A stretch of 59,673 bases of DNA. Source: Pedobacter nanyangensis (lineage in GTDB: Bacteria; Bacteroidota; Bacteroidia; Sphingobacteriales; Sphingobacteriaceae). The translations under genes and the position numbers were made by a program. The stretch is from NCBI RefSeq assembly GCF_003313505.1, contig NZ_QMHO01000007.1:170359-230031 (forward strand). Reading direction: 5' to 3'. The notes under the pieces are model-generated. The model searched no databases and was not told the origin of the DNA. It saw only the letters and a program-made list of their open reading frames with translations. Of this stretch, positions 44,471 to 53,328 are shown in pieces (position 1 is the stretch's first letter; each line of letters begins with the position of its first letter).

Positions 44471-45562
44471 CTATCTAACTGTTTTTCTTCTGTTTTTTAT
44501 ATAATCTTCAAAAATGTACTCTCCAAGGCCATTTAATGAGCTGTAAAATGCCCTACCGCCATTGATTTGGGTAAACTGCCTAACAAATTGCTGTAGATAG
44601 GGGTCTTTGGCAATCATAAATGTGGTAATGGGAATGTTCAGCCTTTTGCATTGTGCCGCCATGTTTAGCGTTTTGCTAATTACTTTCCTGTCCAATCCCA
44701 CGCTGTTTTTATAGTACCTGCCATTTTCCTTTAAACAGGTAGGTTTGCCATCGGTAATCATGAAAATTTGCTTGTTGTGCGTTTTTCGGCGGCGCAGTAA
44801 ATCGGTGGCCAGCTCCAGGCCAGCAAAGGTGTTGGTATGATAGGGTCCAACCTGTAGGTAGGGTAGGTCTTTAATGCTGATTGGCCAAGCATCATTCCCA
44901 AAAACTACAATGTCTAAAGTATCTTTTGGGTATTTGGTTTTGATCAGTTCGGCCAAAGCCATGGCTGTTTTCTTGGCCGGAGTAATACGATCTTCCCCGT
45001 ATAAGATCATGGAGTGCGAGATATCGATCATCAGCACCGTAGAAGTTAGCGTTTTATAGTCCTTTTCTTCCACTTCCAAATCACGTTCCGTTAGGGTAAA
45101 ATTGCCAATGCCGTGGTTAATTTGGGCGTTGTGGATAGAGGCCGTCATGTCAATTTGGTCCAAGCTATCGCCAAAATTAAACTCACGCCTATCTGCATTT
45201 TTTTCTTCGCCAATGCCCGATATGTTGCTGTTGTGGTTGCCTTTTCCAGCTTTTTTCAATTTCCCGAAAATTTCTTCTAAAGCCGATTTACGGATGCTCT
45301 GCTCTGTTTTGGCGGTTATTTTAACTTCGCCATCCTCTTCCTTCAAATAACCCTTTTCCTTCAGGTCTTCTATGAAATCGCCCATGCCGTAGTCGTTGTT
45401 GGTGAATTTGTATTGCTTATCCAGCTCGTTCATCCAGGCCAATGCCTCCCCAGCATCGCCTGCCGTATAGTTAAGCAGTTGGGTAAATAATTTCAGCAAC
45501 TCCTCAAAGCCCCCTTTGGGCAAATCGTTGGGTAAATATTTCGAAAACTGGTAACCTTTCAT
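44471..45562 (-). CDS. VWA-domain protein, partner of the AAA+ ATPase
   Basis: The 363-residue protein starts at MKGYQFSKYLP (a GTG four codons upstream is possible). The N-terminal half is helical and charged. The C-terminal von Willebrand A domain has the MIDAS motif DISHS (MIDISHSMILYGEDR), the conserved Thr in TNTFAGLELATDLL, and ITDGKP. It is cytosolic, and the family pairs with MoxR ATPases. It is first in the two-gene operon. Confidence 0.88.
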   Translation of the reverse strand: MKGYQFSKYLPNDLPKGGFEELLKLFTQLLNYTAGDAGEALAWMNELDKQYKFTNNDYGMGDFIEDLKEKGYLKEEDGEVKITAKTEQSIRKSALEEIFGKLKKAGKGNHNSNISGIGEEKNADRREFNFGDSLDQIDMTASIHNAQINHGIGNFTLTERDLEVEEKDYKTLTSTVLMIDISHSMILYGEDRITPAKKTAMALAELIKTKYPKDTLDIVVFGNDAWPISIKDLPYLQVGPYHTNTFAGLELATDLLRRRKTHNKQIFMITDGKPTCLKENGRYYKNSVGLDRKVISKTLNMAAQCKRLNIPITTFMIAKDPYLQQFVRQFTQINGGRAFYSSLNGLGEYIFEDYIKNRRKTVR

Positions 45563-45574
45563 ATTACTTCTCAC

Positions 45575-45897
45575 ACCTCTAATTAACGTAACAACTAAGG
45601 TAATGGTTTAGCCATGGAATATTTTAAGGCAGATGTCATATTCTGTTCAGGAGTATCTCATAATTATTTGAAAAACTACGGCAGCATTCCATGGCGGGTT
45701 GCGGTCCTGCTGTACGCTGCTATCTTTTTGTTGGGTTCACCGGTAATGTTGCGCAGCGAAAGATCTATTTCTGAACTGCTTTAACTTACCGTTCCTGATC
45801 CCGAAACTTCGGGATCAGGATGGCAGGTAAAACAAAAAGGATATGCGCTCCCATCAGGTTTACCGGGCAAAGGCATTGCCCTGTGGGGTTTGAGTAC
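45575..45897. other. Gene-free spacer with inverted repeats
   Basis: I see no credible reading frame in these 323 bases. They hold GCCATGGAAT (45611-45620) inverted at 45686-45695; a 13-bp hairpin TCCTGATCCCGAA/TTCGGGATCAGGA at 45793-45820; and GGGCAA/TTGCCC near 45868-45884. The mix of inverted repeats looks like a decayed small repetitive element. Confidence 0.6.
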
Positions 45898-46266
45898 CTA
45901 AAGCTTTCCCCGTTCTGCCAACAAAATAATCACCGCACCAATGGAATAAGCAATGATATCTTCCCAGGCAAAATAATTCCCAATCACTACATTGGCCAAT
46001 CTCGAGTGTTCCATGCCTATCCGTTTTACAAACTGGAAATATTGCAAAGTTTCTATCAGATAGGCAAAAAGCAACACGCCAATAGTAGTGTTTAAAACAG
46101 GAAAATTAAAAAAAGCTTTTACAAAGCAATAAATGAGCATAACCACCAGCACATCGCCAATATAAGGACGGATAATTTGATCGTGCACAAAAAGCGCTAT
46201 CAATACCTCTATGATAAAAAAGATTGCGGCGAGAACAAAATAACTGCTGTTGAATTGTATTTTCAT
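45898..46266 (-). CDS. DUF2809 membrane protein
   Basis: The 122-residue protein has four membrane helices. It starts at MKIQFNSSYF (46266), with eight extra basic codons possible upstream. The DUF2809 pattern is seen in RPYIGDVLVVMLIYCFV and the C-terminal YFAWEDIIAYSIGAV. Function unknown. Confidence 0.82.
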   Translation of the reverse strand: MKIQFNSSYFVLAAIFFIIEVLIALFVHDQIIRPYIGDVLVVMLIYCFVKAFFNFPVLNTTIGVLLFAYLIETLQYFQFVKRIGMEHSRLANVVIGNYFAWEDIIAYSIGAVIILLAERGKL

Positions 46267-46328
46267 GGGCTTTTGCCGTTTATGTTTCATGAAAATAAAT
46301 TTATTAGATTTGTTAACAAAGGTTTTTT

Positions 46329-46754
46329 ATGAAAAGATTATTGATCCTTCTATTTTGCTTAGTGGCCAGCCAGGCCATGGCACAAACCGCCCATGACCGT
46401 AATGCCATCTTGAAAGTATTGGAAGACCAGCGCCAAGGTTGGAATAAAGGCGACATGGATGCTTATATGCAAGGTTACTGGAAAAGCGACAGCTTACTGT
46501 TTGTTGGTAAAAATGGACCAACTTACGGCTGGCAAAAAACATTGGATAATTATAAAAAGGGCTATCCCGATAAAAGCGCCATGGGTTTTTTAACCTTTGG
46601 GATTAAAAAAATAGAATTTTTGTCGAAAGACAGGGCTTTTGTGTTAGGCAGTTGGAATTTAAAGCGAGAGAAGGATGAACCTAAGGGATATTTTACGTTG
46701 CTGTTAAGAAAGATCAAAGGACAATGGAAAGTAGTTGCCGACCATAGTTCCTAA
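46329..46754 (+). CDS. Secreted NTF2-like (DUF4440) protein
   Basis: The 141-residue protein has a signal peptide (cleavage near AMAQ). The NTF2/SnoaL fold is recognisable from AILKVLEDQRQGWNKGDMD near the N-terminus and a C-terminal FTLLLRKIKGQWKVVADHSS. It is probably periplasmic; the substrate and role are unknown. Divergent from DUF2809. Confidence 0.85.
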   Translation: MKRLLILLFCLVASQAMAQTAHDRNAILKVLEDQRQGWNKGDMDAYMQGYWKSDSLLFVGKNGPTYGWQKTLDNYKKGYPDKSAMGFLTFGIKKIEFLSKDRAFVLGSWNLKREKDEPKGYFTLLLRKIKGQWKVVADHSS

Positions 46755-46797
46755 ACCAATTAACCCAGGATTCTTCGCTGTACGCTGAATAATAAGA

Positions 46798-48066
46798 CTA
46801 TTTCATCGGAACCAACTTTCTATACTTTCTTGAAAAGTAATACAAAGAATAAATCGTTAGCAATACACCAATTACAGACAATATCATTACGCTGCTCGAA
46901 AAGAAAGTCACCCAGTTCAGTTGTATTTTGAAAATCTCTTTGCTAAATAACACTCCTATGCTCCCAACATACCCAAAAGCATCGGCAATGTAAATCAGGA
47001 AACCAACATTGCTGGCATATTTAAAGGTAGAAATCAGTCGATCAAAGAAAATGGCGTTAAAAGGAATGTAAACCATGTACAGGCCAAGTCCTACCAAAGT
47101 CATCCAAGCAATGGGACCCAGTTGCCCCCATTTGAACAATAAGGTGCAAGTTGCAGCCAAAGCAAAACCCATCAAAATAAAATAATGCGCTGTTTTTAGC
47201 GCCGTAAAGTTGTTTTTAATTAGCACCATACTGCCAATAAGCACAAGTACAATTAAAGTAATAGGTGTTTCGGTTTTAGAGAAAAGAGCTGGTTGGTTAA
47301 AGAACCCCATTTCCTTCCACATCTCGGCATTGAAATTATCTCTGATGTCCCTAAAAATAGTTGCAAAGCAATAGATCATGACACAGGCTACAATTCCACC
47401 AAAAAAATCTCGGATAAATTTCTTTCGGTCGTTGGCAGTCATGGCTATGCGTTGCGCCCTAAAGGCAACGTCTTGTATATCTGGCTGAGGAATTTTTTCC
47501 ATCAAATAAACAAACAAAAGCAAAGGGAGACAAAACACCAGTCCGGCATAAAAAGGCATCCAAAATTCGCTAATGCCAAAATTGTTCATCAACAGCGCAC
47601 CCACCGATTTCACAAAGCCAGACGCAAAAATAAAGCTAACGGCAAGTGCTGCTCCAATAAAATCCGTACTTCTTCTACCTTCAACATAAGAAAATACCAC
47701 GCCCCAAAGCATCCCCAATGGGAAGCCATTGACAAAAAGAAATACAATGTTGTAAGGGGCTGGTACAATGGCAAACAGCAGCCAACTTAACCATGCAATG
47801 CCCGTAAGCAACAAAATGATTTTGCCGCGGCCTGTACGTGGCAACTCAGAAATGTATTTGATGCCGTAAAACTTTGCCAGTAAGTACCCCAGCATTTGGC
47901 TAATGACCAATATCGTTTTATAGCTATATCCAGCAATGCTTAACCCATCAAAAGTGGCTACGGTAAAGGTTTTCCGATAGCCAAAAATCATGGTGTAGGC
48001 TAAAAACACAACCACTGCGGCATATAGCCCAGTTTGTATAGATTTACTGGTATTTGTTTGGCTCAT
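46798..48066 (-). CDS. DUF5690 MFS-like transporter
   Basis: The 422-residue membrane protein has about 12 helices and an MFS-like layout. DUF5690 features are the YRKTFTVATFDG start, KFYGIKYISELPRTGRGK, the FPLGMLWGVVFSYVEGRR segment and a long cytosolic middle loop (PQPDIQDVAFRAQRIAMT). No substrate is known. The gene is monocistronic. Confidence 0.85.
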   Translation of the reverse strand: MSQTNTSKSIQTGLYAAVVVFLAYTMIFGYRKTFTVATFDGLSIAGYSYKTILVISQMLGYLLAKFYGIKYISELPRTGRGKIILLLTGIAWLSWLLFAIVPAPYNIVFLFVNGFPLGMLWGVVFSYVEGRRSTDFIGAALAVSFIFASGFVKSVGALLMNNFGISEFWMPFYAGLVFCLPLLLFVYLMEKIPQPDIQDVAFRAQRIAMTANDRKKFIRDFFGGIVACVMIYCFATIFRDIRDNFNAEMWKEMGFFNQPALFSKTETPITLIVLVLIGSMVLIKNNFTALKTAHYFILMGFALAATCTLLFKWGQLGPIAWMTLVGLGLYMVYIPFNAIFFDRLISTFKYASNVGFLIYIADAFGYVGSIGVLFSKEIFKIQLNWVTFFSSSVMILSVIGVLLTIYSLYYFSRKYRKLVPMK

Positions 48067-48520
48067 AAAAGATTAATCTTCATTGAAGATAAACTATTTT
48101 AATATGAGTTCGTGTTAGGCATTTTGTAATTTTTCATTATTTCCAGTCTTAGCAAAGCCTCTTCGTTGTACTAAAATCGGCCTTGTCCTGTTCGGGATGC
48201 ACAAATTGGCCTTACTTATTACTTTAATAGAACAGGGCGCAGCCGCGGATTTTTATTTATTCGTTTCTATGATTTTAGAGGTACAAATGAACTCACTCCG
48301 TTTCGGTTTTGCATACTTTTTTTATCTATAGGAAAACAGCTTGTCCGCAAAGCGAGGGAATGTAAATAGTAGTAGAAACTGATTTTTGAGCTAAAGGCCT
48401 GATTACGATAGACGGCGAGGACGCCGTTTTTAGCAACAAGATGTTGCTTGGCATCATCGCCAAACGAAACCTGTAAGTTACCGCTTGTTTTTAAATAGTT
48501 CTAAAGAAGTTGCAATGAAA
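48067..48520. other. 454-base spacer without genes
   Basis: No protein-like frame is visible. It holds CCTGTTC (48187-48193) inverted at 48230-48236, and a compact hairpin CGGCG/CGCCG at 48413-48426 followed by five T on the + strand, which looks like a terminator with no gene in front of it. A small RNA or remnant of a lost gene is possible; I find no -7 box upstream. Confidence 0.5.
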
Positions 48521-49312
48521 TTACATGGATGTTGTGCTGCGGATTTGCTCAATTTCTTGGAGTGCCGCATTCCATAAATTGATACGTTGCTGCAAGGCTT
48601 CTTGTACTGCGGCTGAAGCTTCTTTCCAAGCATTTTCTTCATCGCCACAAAGTTCGCTGGTCATTTCCAAAGCCAAATGACTATGGTGGTCACCGTCCAC
48701 TTCAATGTGTCTATCTAGGTAATACTTGAAAATAGTGACTTGATCAGGATGTTTACTATTCAAATCACTTACCATGCTGTGGAACATATTGGGAATTAAA
48801 TCTTCGCGGCCAAAAGTGAAAGCGGCTGCGGTAGCGTGATTTTTGCCCGCGTTGATGATGCCAAAAGTACTATTGATAAAGTCCTGAGCAGCCAACGGGA
48901 CATTAGCCAAAGCATAAGCTTCGTCAAAGCTTTTTCCCGCTTGAAGCGATTGGATGAACGTTTGGATAGGCCGAGTATTTGCGCCCACTTGGTCCATTGC
49001 GTCAATATATAACTCAAAGTGGCTTTTGATATCGCCTTTTTCGTCCACATCCGACTCTTCGCCAGCCACAATTTCGTTAATCAATTGCCTTGTTTTGGCA
49101 TTGCCTACCGGAAACCAAGGCAGCGTAGTACAGGTTAAATTAATTTGTAACGCTTTAAGCAACGACATGAAATCCCACACCGCATAAACATGATGCTCCA
49201 TGAAAATACGCAACTCGGGTAGCTCACTAATTTGAGTGTAAACGCCATGGTTTACAATTTGATTTCTGAGCGTTGCGGTTAATTGGTTAATTTTTTCGAT
49301 ATGGGAATTCAT
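48521..49312 (-). CDS. DUF3050 heme-oxygenase-fold protein
   Basis: The 263-residue helical cytosolic protein of the DUF3050 family has candidate metal ligands in IFMEHHVYAVWDFM, EIVAGEESDVDEKG and DRHIEVDGDHHSHLAL. The spacing of Glu and His resembles heme-oxygenase-like diiron proteins, so an oxidase or oxygenase role is possible but unproven. Downstream of the acetyltransferase gene on the same strand, 81 bases apart. Confidence 0.82.
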   Translation of the reverse strand: MNSHIEKINQLTATLRNQIVNHGVYTQISELPELRIFMEHHVYAVWDFMSLLKALQINLTCTTLPWFPVGNAKTRQLINEIVAGEESDVDEKGDIKSHFELYIDAMDQVGANTRPIQTFIQSLQAGKSFDEAYALANVPLAAQDFINSTFGIINAGKNHATAAAFTFGREDLIPNMFHSMVSDLNSKHPDQVTIFKYYLDRHIEVDGDHHSHLALEMTSELCGDEENAWKEASAAVQEALQQRINLWNAALQEIEQIRSTTSM

Positions 49313-49344
49313 TTGGATATGCTATTGTAGGGTTATGGTTTTAA

Positions 49345-49376
49345 GGCTTTTGAAGTTTTTAAAACTTTGTAGGCCC
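49345..49376. repeat. Imperfect hairpin related to the GAAGTTTT repeat family
   Basis: GAAGTTTT and AAAACTTT form a short stem with outer GGC/GGCC bases. It looks like a degenerate member of the family at 32847 and 42828 and lies just after the acetyltransferase 3' end region. Confidence 0.35.
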
Positions 49377-49393
49377 GGTATTGGAATAAATGG

Positions 49394-50008
49394 TTATTGT
49401 TCTAAAGTAAAGTTCTTGTAGTAAAAGTCTTTGTCGGCATCGGTAATTTCACGGATGACCTTGCATGGATTTCCCGCGGCAAATACATTGTCGGGAATAT
49501 CTTTGGTCACTACACTGCCCGACCCTATGACCACGTTATTGCCAATGGTTACTCCAGGGTTAACCACTACGTTGCCGCCCAGCCAAACACTGTGGCCGAT
49601 AGTAATAGGTTGTGCCCATTCATGTTCCTGATCACGCAGGTGGGAATGCAGCGGATGCCCAGCAGTATAAAGTGCTACGTTAGGTCCAAAAAATGCATGC
49701 TTGCCAATTTTAACTTTGGCGCAATCTAAAATAGTCAGGTTGAAATTGCTGTAGAAATGCTCATCAATTTCAATATTATAGCCGTAGTCGCAACGGAAAG
49801 GCGGTTCCACATAAAACATGGTGCCGGTTTTGCCAAACAACTTTTTGATTAATTGCTTGCGTGCCTTGATTTGCTTGGGAGCTAGGTTGTTGAACTCAAA
49901 AACGATTTCCCTGGCTTTTAAACGCTCGTTGGCAAGTTCGGAGTCACCAGCCTGGTAGGCTTTACCAGCCAACATTTTATCCTTTTCGCTTAACTGCTTT
50001 TGTTGCAT
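49394..50008 (-). CDS. Sugar O-acetyltransferase, maltose acetyltransferase type
   Basis: The 204-residue protein starts at MQQKQLSEKDKMLAG. The N-terminal helix pair matches the maltose-acetyltransferase domain. Left-handed beta-helix hexapeptides follow, with the catalytic His in TAGHPLHSH and IGHSVWLGGNVVVNPGVTIG. It transfers acetyl from acetyl-CoA to a sugar hydroxyl; the acceptor is unknown. Confidence 0.93.
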   Translation of the reverse strand: MQQKQLSEKDKMLAGKAYQAGDSELANERLKAREIVFEFNNLAPKQIKARKQLIKKLFGKTGTMFYVEPPFRCDYGYNIEIDEHFYSNFNLTILDCAKVKIGKHAFFGPNVALYTAGHPLHSHLRDQEHEWAQPITIGHSVWLGGNVVVNPGVTIGNNVVIGSGSVVTKDIPDNVFAAGNPCKVIREITDADKDFYYKNFTLEQ

Positions 50009-50151
50009 GGCCGCGAAGTTAAACAACAACTTTGCGATGGCTAAAAAAAAATGACTTTATGAGATTTAATTCAGATTTGCCCAAAAAAGTAATCAAATGA
50101 AAACGGGGCTACCGTTACCGATGCCCCGCTATCAATATGTTTAGCAATGGT

Positions 50152-51030
50152 TTATAAAGTGCCTTTTGCATAAGCTTTTTCCGCTCTTTTTACGGCTAAT
50201 TTTTCTCTATAAGAAGCATATTTTCCTTTAAATGCCATCTTTAGCAAACTATCTACGGCGCCGTGTTGGAACAAGCTCCATAAACTGGCTGCCTTACCTG
50301 GAATTGATTGATCCCAAGCTCTTAAACTCAGCGAGAATGAACCATCCAGGTATTTCATCCAATGCCACATGCCTATTGGCATAAATAGCGTATCGCCGTG
50401 CTCTAAAATAACCTCGTAACCTTCAATGCCATTTAAGGAAGGGAATTTTTCAAAGTCAGGTTTTCCTACGTTAAAATCTTCCAGGGCATAAGTTGCGTTA
50501 GGCAAGCAATACAAACGTTTTTTCCATTTGTAATCAAACAAGATCACGTGTTTGCGTCCGCCAAAGTGCGTATGTAAAATATTGGGCAGGTCAATATCAT
50601 AATGCAGGAACGTTTCAGAATTGGAGCCGCCAAAAAACATCGCTGGTATGCTTTCCATTACGCCACCCATCAAATCTTTAGGGATCTTAATGTCGTCGAT
50701 CAGTCCCGGTACTTTCTTAAAAAGATTGAAAAGAAAAATACGGAGTTCAGTAGGTTCACGTTTAATCAAATCAAGATATTCCCCAAATTTCATGTGCGCT
50801 ACCGCCGAGTTAATAGGCTTACTTGGATCTGCTTTGGAGTTGTCGTATAATGGAACTTCTACATCCCCAGCAATGGATTTCAAGTATTCGGTTGTCCATT
50901 TCTCTCTGGCTGGCCAATCTTTGGTTAGGCCCTTAATAATTAGCGGACGCTTTGGATCTAAGTAGTTCTTCTTAAAATCTTCTTTGCTTATCGTGTCGAC
51001 TGTATCAACTGGTTTTAATATAAAGCTCAT
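50152..51030 (-). CDS. JmjC/cupin-8 domain protein, putative Fe(II) oxygenase
   Basis: The 292-residue protein has a cupin-like JmjC domain. The iron triad is visible as HYD (FLHYDIDLPNILHTHFGG) and a later His in MPIGMWHWMKYL. HGDTLFMPIG matches the core barrel strand, and N-terminal FKKNYLDPKRPLIIKG is typical of the family. It probably hydroxylates a protein or small molecule; the target is unknown. Confidence 0.88.
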   Translation of the reverse strand: MSFILKPVDTVDTISKEDFKKNYLDPKRPLIIKGLTKDWPAREKWTTEYLKSIAGDVEVPLYDNSKADPSKPINSAVAHMKFGEYLDLIKREPTELRIFLFNLFKKVPGLIDDIKIPKDLMGGVMESIPAMFFGGSNSETFLHYDIDLPNILHTHFGGRKHVILFDYKWKKRLYCLPNATYALEDFNVGKPDFEKFPSLNGIEGYEVILEHGDTLFMPIGMWHWMKYLDGSFSLSLRAWDQSIPGKAASLWSLFQHGAVDSLLKMAFKGKYASYREKLAVKRAEKAYAKGTL

Positions 51031-51154
51031 TTGTGGGTTTGGTATAAACTTTTAATTAAAATTAACAAAAAGTTAATCATCACAAAATTGTGATTAAAAA
51101 CGGAAATATAGGTGTGAATTAAAATAAAATGTGAAAAAAATGATGGAAATCATC

Positions 51155-51943
51155 CTAAGTTACCTTTGCTTTCCTGATCATTTTGGCGAAATAGCCAGGA
51201 AAAAGACGCTTTAAAAGTACGCCTTTGGTTTCCTTGCCGCCAATATATACCTCGTCTTTCTTTTTTTCCATGGCTTTAATCATTTGCTTTGCACATTCTT
51301 CTGGCGACATGCCGTTTTCCTGAGCGGCATCCATGGTGCCTTGCGGGCTGCCGTTGGAAGTAAGGGCATTAATAGTGACTTTGGTTTTAATGAAGCCAGG
51401 ACAGGCTAGCATAATATGGATGTTCGGGTTGTCCAATTCTATCCTCAGCGATTCGAAATAACCATGCAAAGCATGTTTTGAAGCAGAATAAGCAGAGCGT
51501 AAACGAGTGCCAAACTTGCCCACTAAACTACTTACACATACAATGGTTCCGCTGTTTCGTTTGATCATTTGCGGTAAAACGGCCTTAGTTAAAATTACGG
51601 TCCCCCAAAAATTGATGTCCATAAAACGCTGCTCGGTTTTAAGGTCGGTTTCTAAGGCCAATGCCCGTTGGCTGATGCCTCCGCTGTTAATCAGTACATC
51701 AATATGTCCATAAATACGTAGGGCGTCCACAGCTTTACCCGGAAGGCTTTCGCTGTCCTCAAGGTCCAATGAAAGCACATGTACATCAATTTGGTTGCGA
51801 CATTTTTGCTTCACCCGGAACAGCTCGTCTCGGTTACGGGACGAGATGATTAACTTTGCACCAGCAGCGTTCAGCTCGTACACTAAAGCTTCTCCAATGC
51901 CCGATGAGGCACCCGTGATCCATACTATTTTGTTGTTCATCAT
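51155..51943 (-). CDS. Short-chain dehydrogenase/reductase
   Basis: The 262-residue Rossmann enzyme has the cofactor motif TGASSGIG, NSGG in place of the usual NNAG, the catalytic Ser in VCVSSLVG, and YSASK with Tyr and Lys. A basic C-terminus (FPGYFAKMIRKAK) suggests membrane association as in DHRS7/YqjQ-like members. The substrate is unknown. Confidence 0.92.
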   Translation of the reverse strand: MMNNKIVWITGASSGIGEALVYELNAAGAKLIISSRNRDELFRVKQKCRNQIDVHVLSLDLEDSESLPGKAVDALRIYGHIDVLINSGGISQRALALETDLKTEQRFMDINFWGTVILTKAVLPQMIKRNSGTIVCVSSLVGKFGTRLRSAYSASKHALHGYFESLRIELDNPNIHIMLACPGFIKTKVTINALTSNGSPQGTMDAAQENGMSPEECAKQMIKAMEKKKDEVYIGGKETKGVLLKRLFPGYFAKMIRKAKVT

Positions 51944-51974
51944 ATTTGTTATGATTTTGCCGGCCTATAAAAGA

Positions 51975-53123
51975 TCAGCGTGATTTCATTTCATCTCCCT
52001 CCAAAAAAAGTGCTGCGGCAATGCCGTCCGCAAATAACTTTCCTTTATTGCTAAGATAAATCTTATGATTGTCGATATAAACTTTTTCGTCGGCCAAATA
52101 AGGTTTGATGTGTTTAAGAACCAATTCTTTTGCTCGTTCACCGAAGTCATTACTCACCTTTTCAAGGTTAATACCCCACATGGTACGCAATGAGGTCATC
52201 ACATATTCATTAAATTGATCGGCATTGCTCAGCTGTTCAACAGTTTCTGGTAACTGCTTTTTGCCAATACCTTCTAAATACTTTGCATTGTTGGCAATGT
52301 TGATGTAGCGATTAGTGCCATCAAAACCATGCGCTGAAGGGCCTATGCCCAGATAAGGTATGCCCTTCCAGTAGTTGGTGTTGTGCACGGCATATTTGCC
52401 TGGTAAGCTATAATTGGAGATTTCGTAGTGTTCAAACCCATTATTTGTTAGCTTTTCCACTAACATTAAAAATTGCTCGGCACTTTGATCGTCGTTAACG
52501 CCAGGTTGCTTGCCTTTGGCAATAGCATGGGCAAGCGCTGTACGGGGTTCAACGGTTAGGGCATAGGCCGAAATATGCGGTACTTCCAACATGACTGCTG
52601 TTTCTATGTTGCTGATCCATTTTTCGTCACTAAGCAAAGGATAACCATAAATCAGGTCAATCGTTAGTTTTTCAAACCCGGCATCCTGACTTCTCTTAAT
52701 GCAGTCTGTAGCCTCTTGCGCATTATGGGCACGGTTCATCCAAATCAAATCTTCATTAAAAAAAGACTGCGTGCCTATGCTAAATCGGTTAAAAGGTAAC
52801 TGCCTTAGCTCCTTGATTTTTTGAGCCGTAAGGTCATCTGGATTGGCCTCTATCGTTATTTCAGCGTTGGATGAAATAGAAAAAAGGTTTTCTGTAGTGG
52901 CCAATATTTTTTGCAAAGCAGCGCCCGGCAGTGTGGTAGGGGTACCGCCGCCAAAATAAATGCTCTCTATCGGTTGATTGGCCAATCGATCTTTCTTCAT
53001 CCTGATTTCCTGGCAAATGGCCTCCACCATTTCATCAAGGTTTTTAGTTGAAGTGGTAAAGTGGAAATCGCAATAAGTACAAGCTTTTTTGCAGAAAGGA
53101 ATATGGATATAAATGCCCGCCAT
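51975..53123 (-). CDS. hemW: HemW-type radical SAM protein
   Basis: The 382-residue protein starts MAGIYIHIPFCKKACTYCDF, with the CxxxCxxC radical-SAM motif. The GGGTPTTLP loop, the ITIEANPDDLT strand, and the HNTNYWKGIPYLGIGPSAHGF stretch (parts) match HemW rather than HemN. HemW is a heme chaperone, not a coproporphyrinogen oxidase. It is upstream in a leftward run with the SDR gene (31-base gap). It marks the core side of the mobile-element junction. Confidence 0.93.
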   Translation of the reverse strand: MAGIYIHIPFCKKACTYCDFHFTTSTKNLDEMVEAICQEIRMKKDRLANQPIESIYFGGGTPTTLPGAALQKILATTENLFSISSNAEITIEANPDDLTAQKIKELRQLPFNRFSIGTQSFFNEDLIWMNRAHNAQEATDCIKRSQDAGFEKLTIDLIYGYPLLSDEKWISNIETAVMLEVPHISAYALTVEPRTALAHAIAKGKQPGVNDDQSAEQFLMLVEKLTNNGFEHYEISNYSLPGKYAVHNTNYWKGIPYLGIGPSAHGFDGTNRYINIANNAKYLEGIGKKQLPETVEQLSNADQFNEYVMTSLRTMWGINLEKVSNDFGERAKELVLKHIKPYLADEKVYIDNHKIYLSNKGKLFADGIAAALFLEGDEMKSR

Positions 53124-53223
53124 GCTATTTTGCTATATTAAATGAAGATAAAACAATATAGAAAAATATACATAATAGTCTGTAAATCAATTTAATGGTT
53201 TTTAAATATTCTGTCTTCATCTT

Positions 53224-53300
53224 TTGCATTTTACCTTATTTTATGTTACTTTTGTTACTCAAATGTTACTATTTACATTTTATGAGTAACAAAAGTAACA
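53224..53300. promoter_or_regulatory. Symmetric operator/promoter of the integrase
   Basis: TGTTACTTTTGTTACTCA (53244-53261) is perfectly inverted at 53283-53300 with a 21-base centre containing a further GTTAC word. Each arm contains TACTTTTG in outward-to-inward orientation: + strand 53247-53254, with TTG 20 bases upstream at 53224-53226, and - strand 53297-53290. The + strand box probably drives the integrase, and the repeats may bind a regulator, excisionase or the integrase arm-binding domain. Confidence 0.7.
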
Positions 53301-53328
53301 AAGATTGTTTTACTTCACCTATTCAGCC

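Noticed and set aside
53131..53243. Left att site of the mobile element
   Set aside because: I could not find a convincing matching repeat near the right side of the element within the window.
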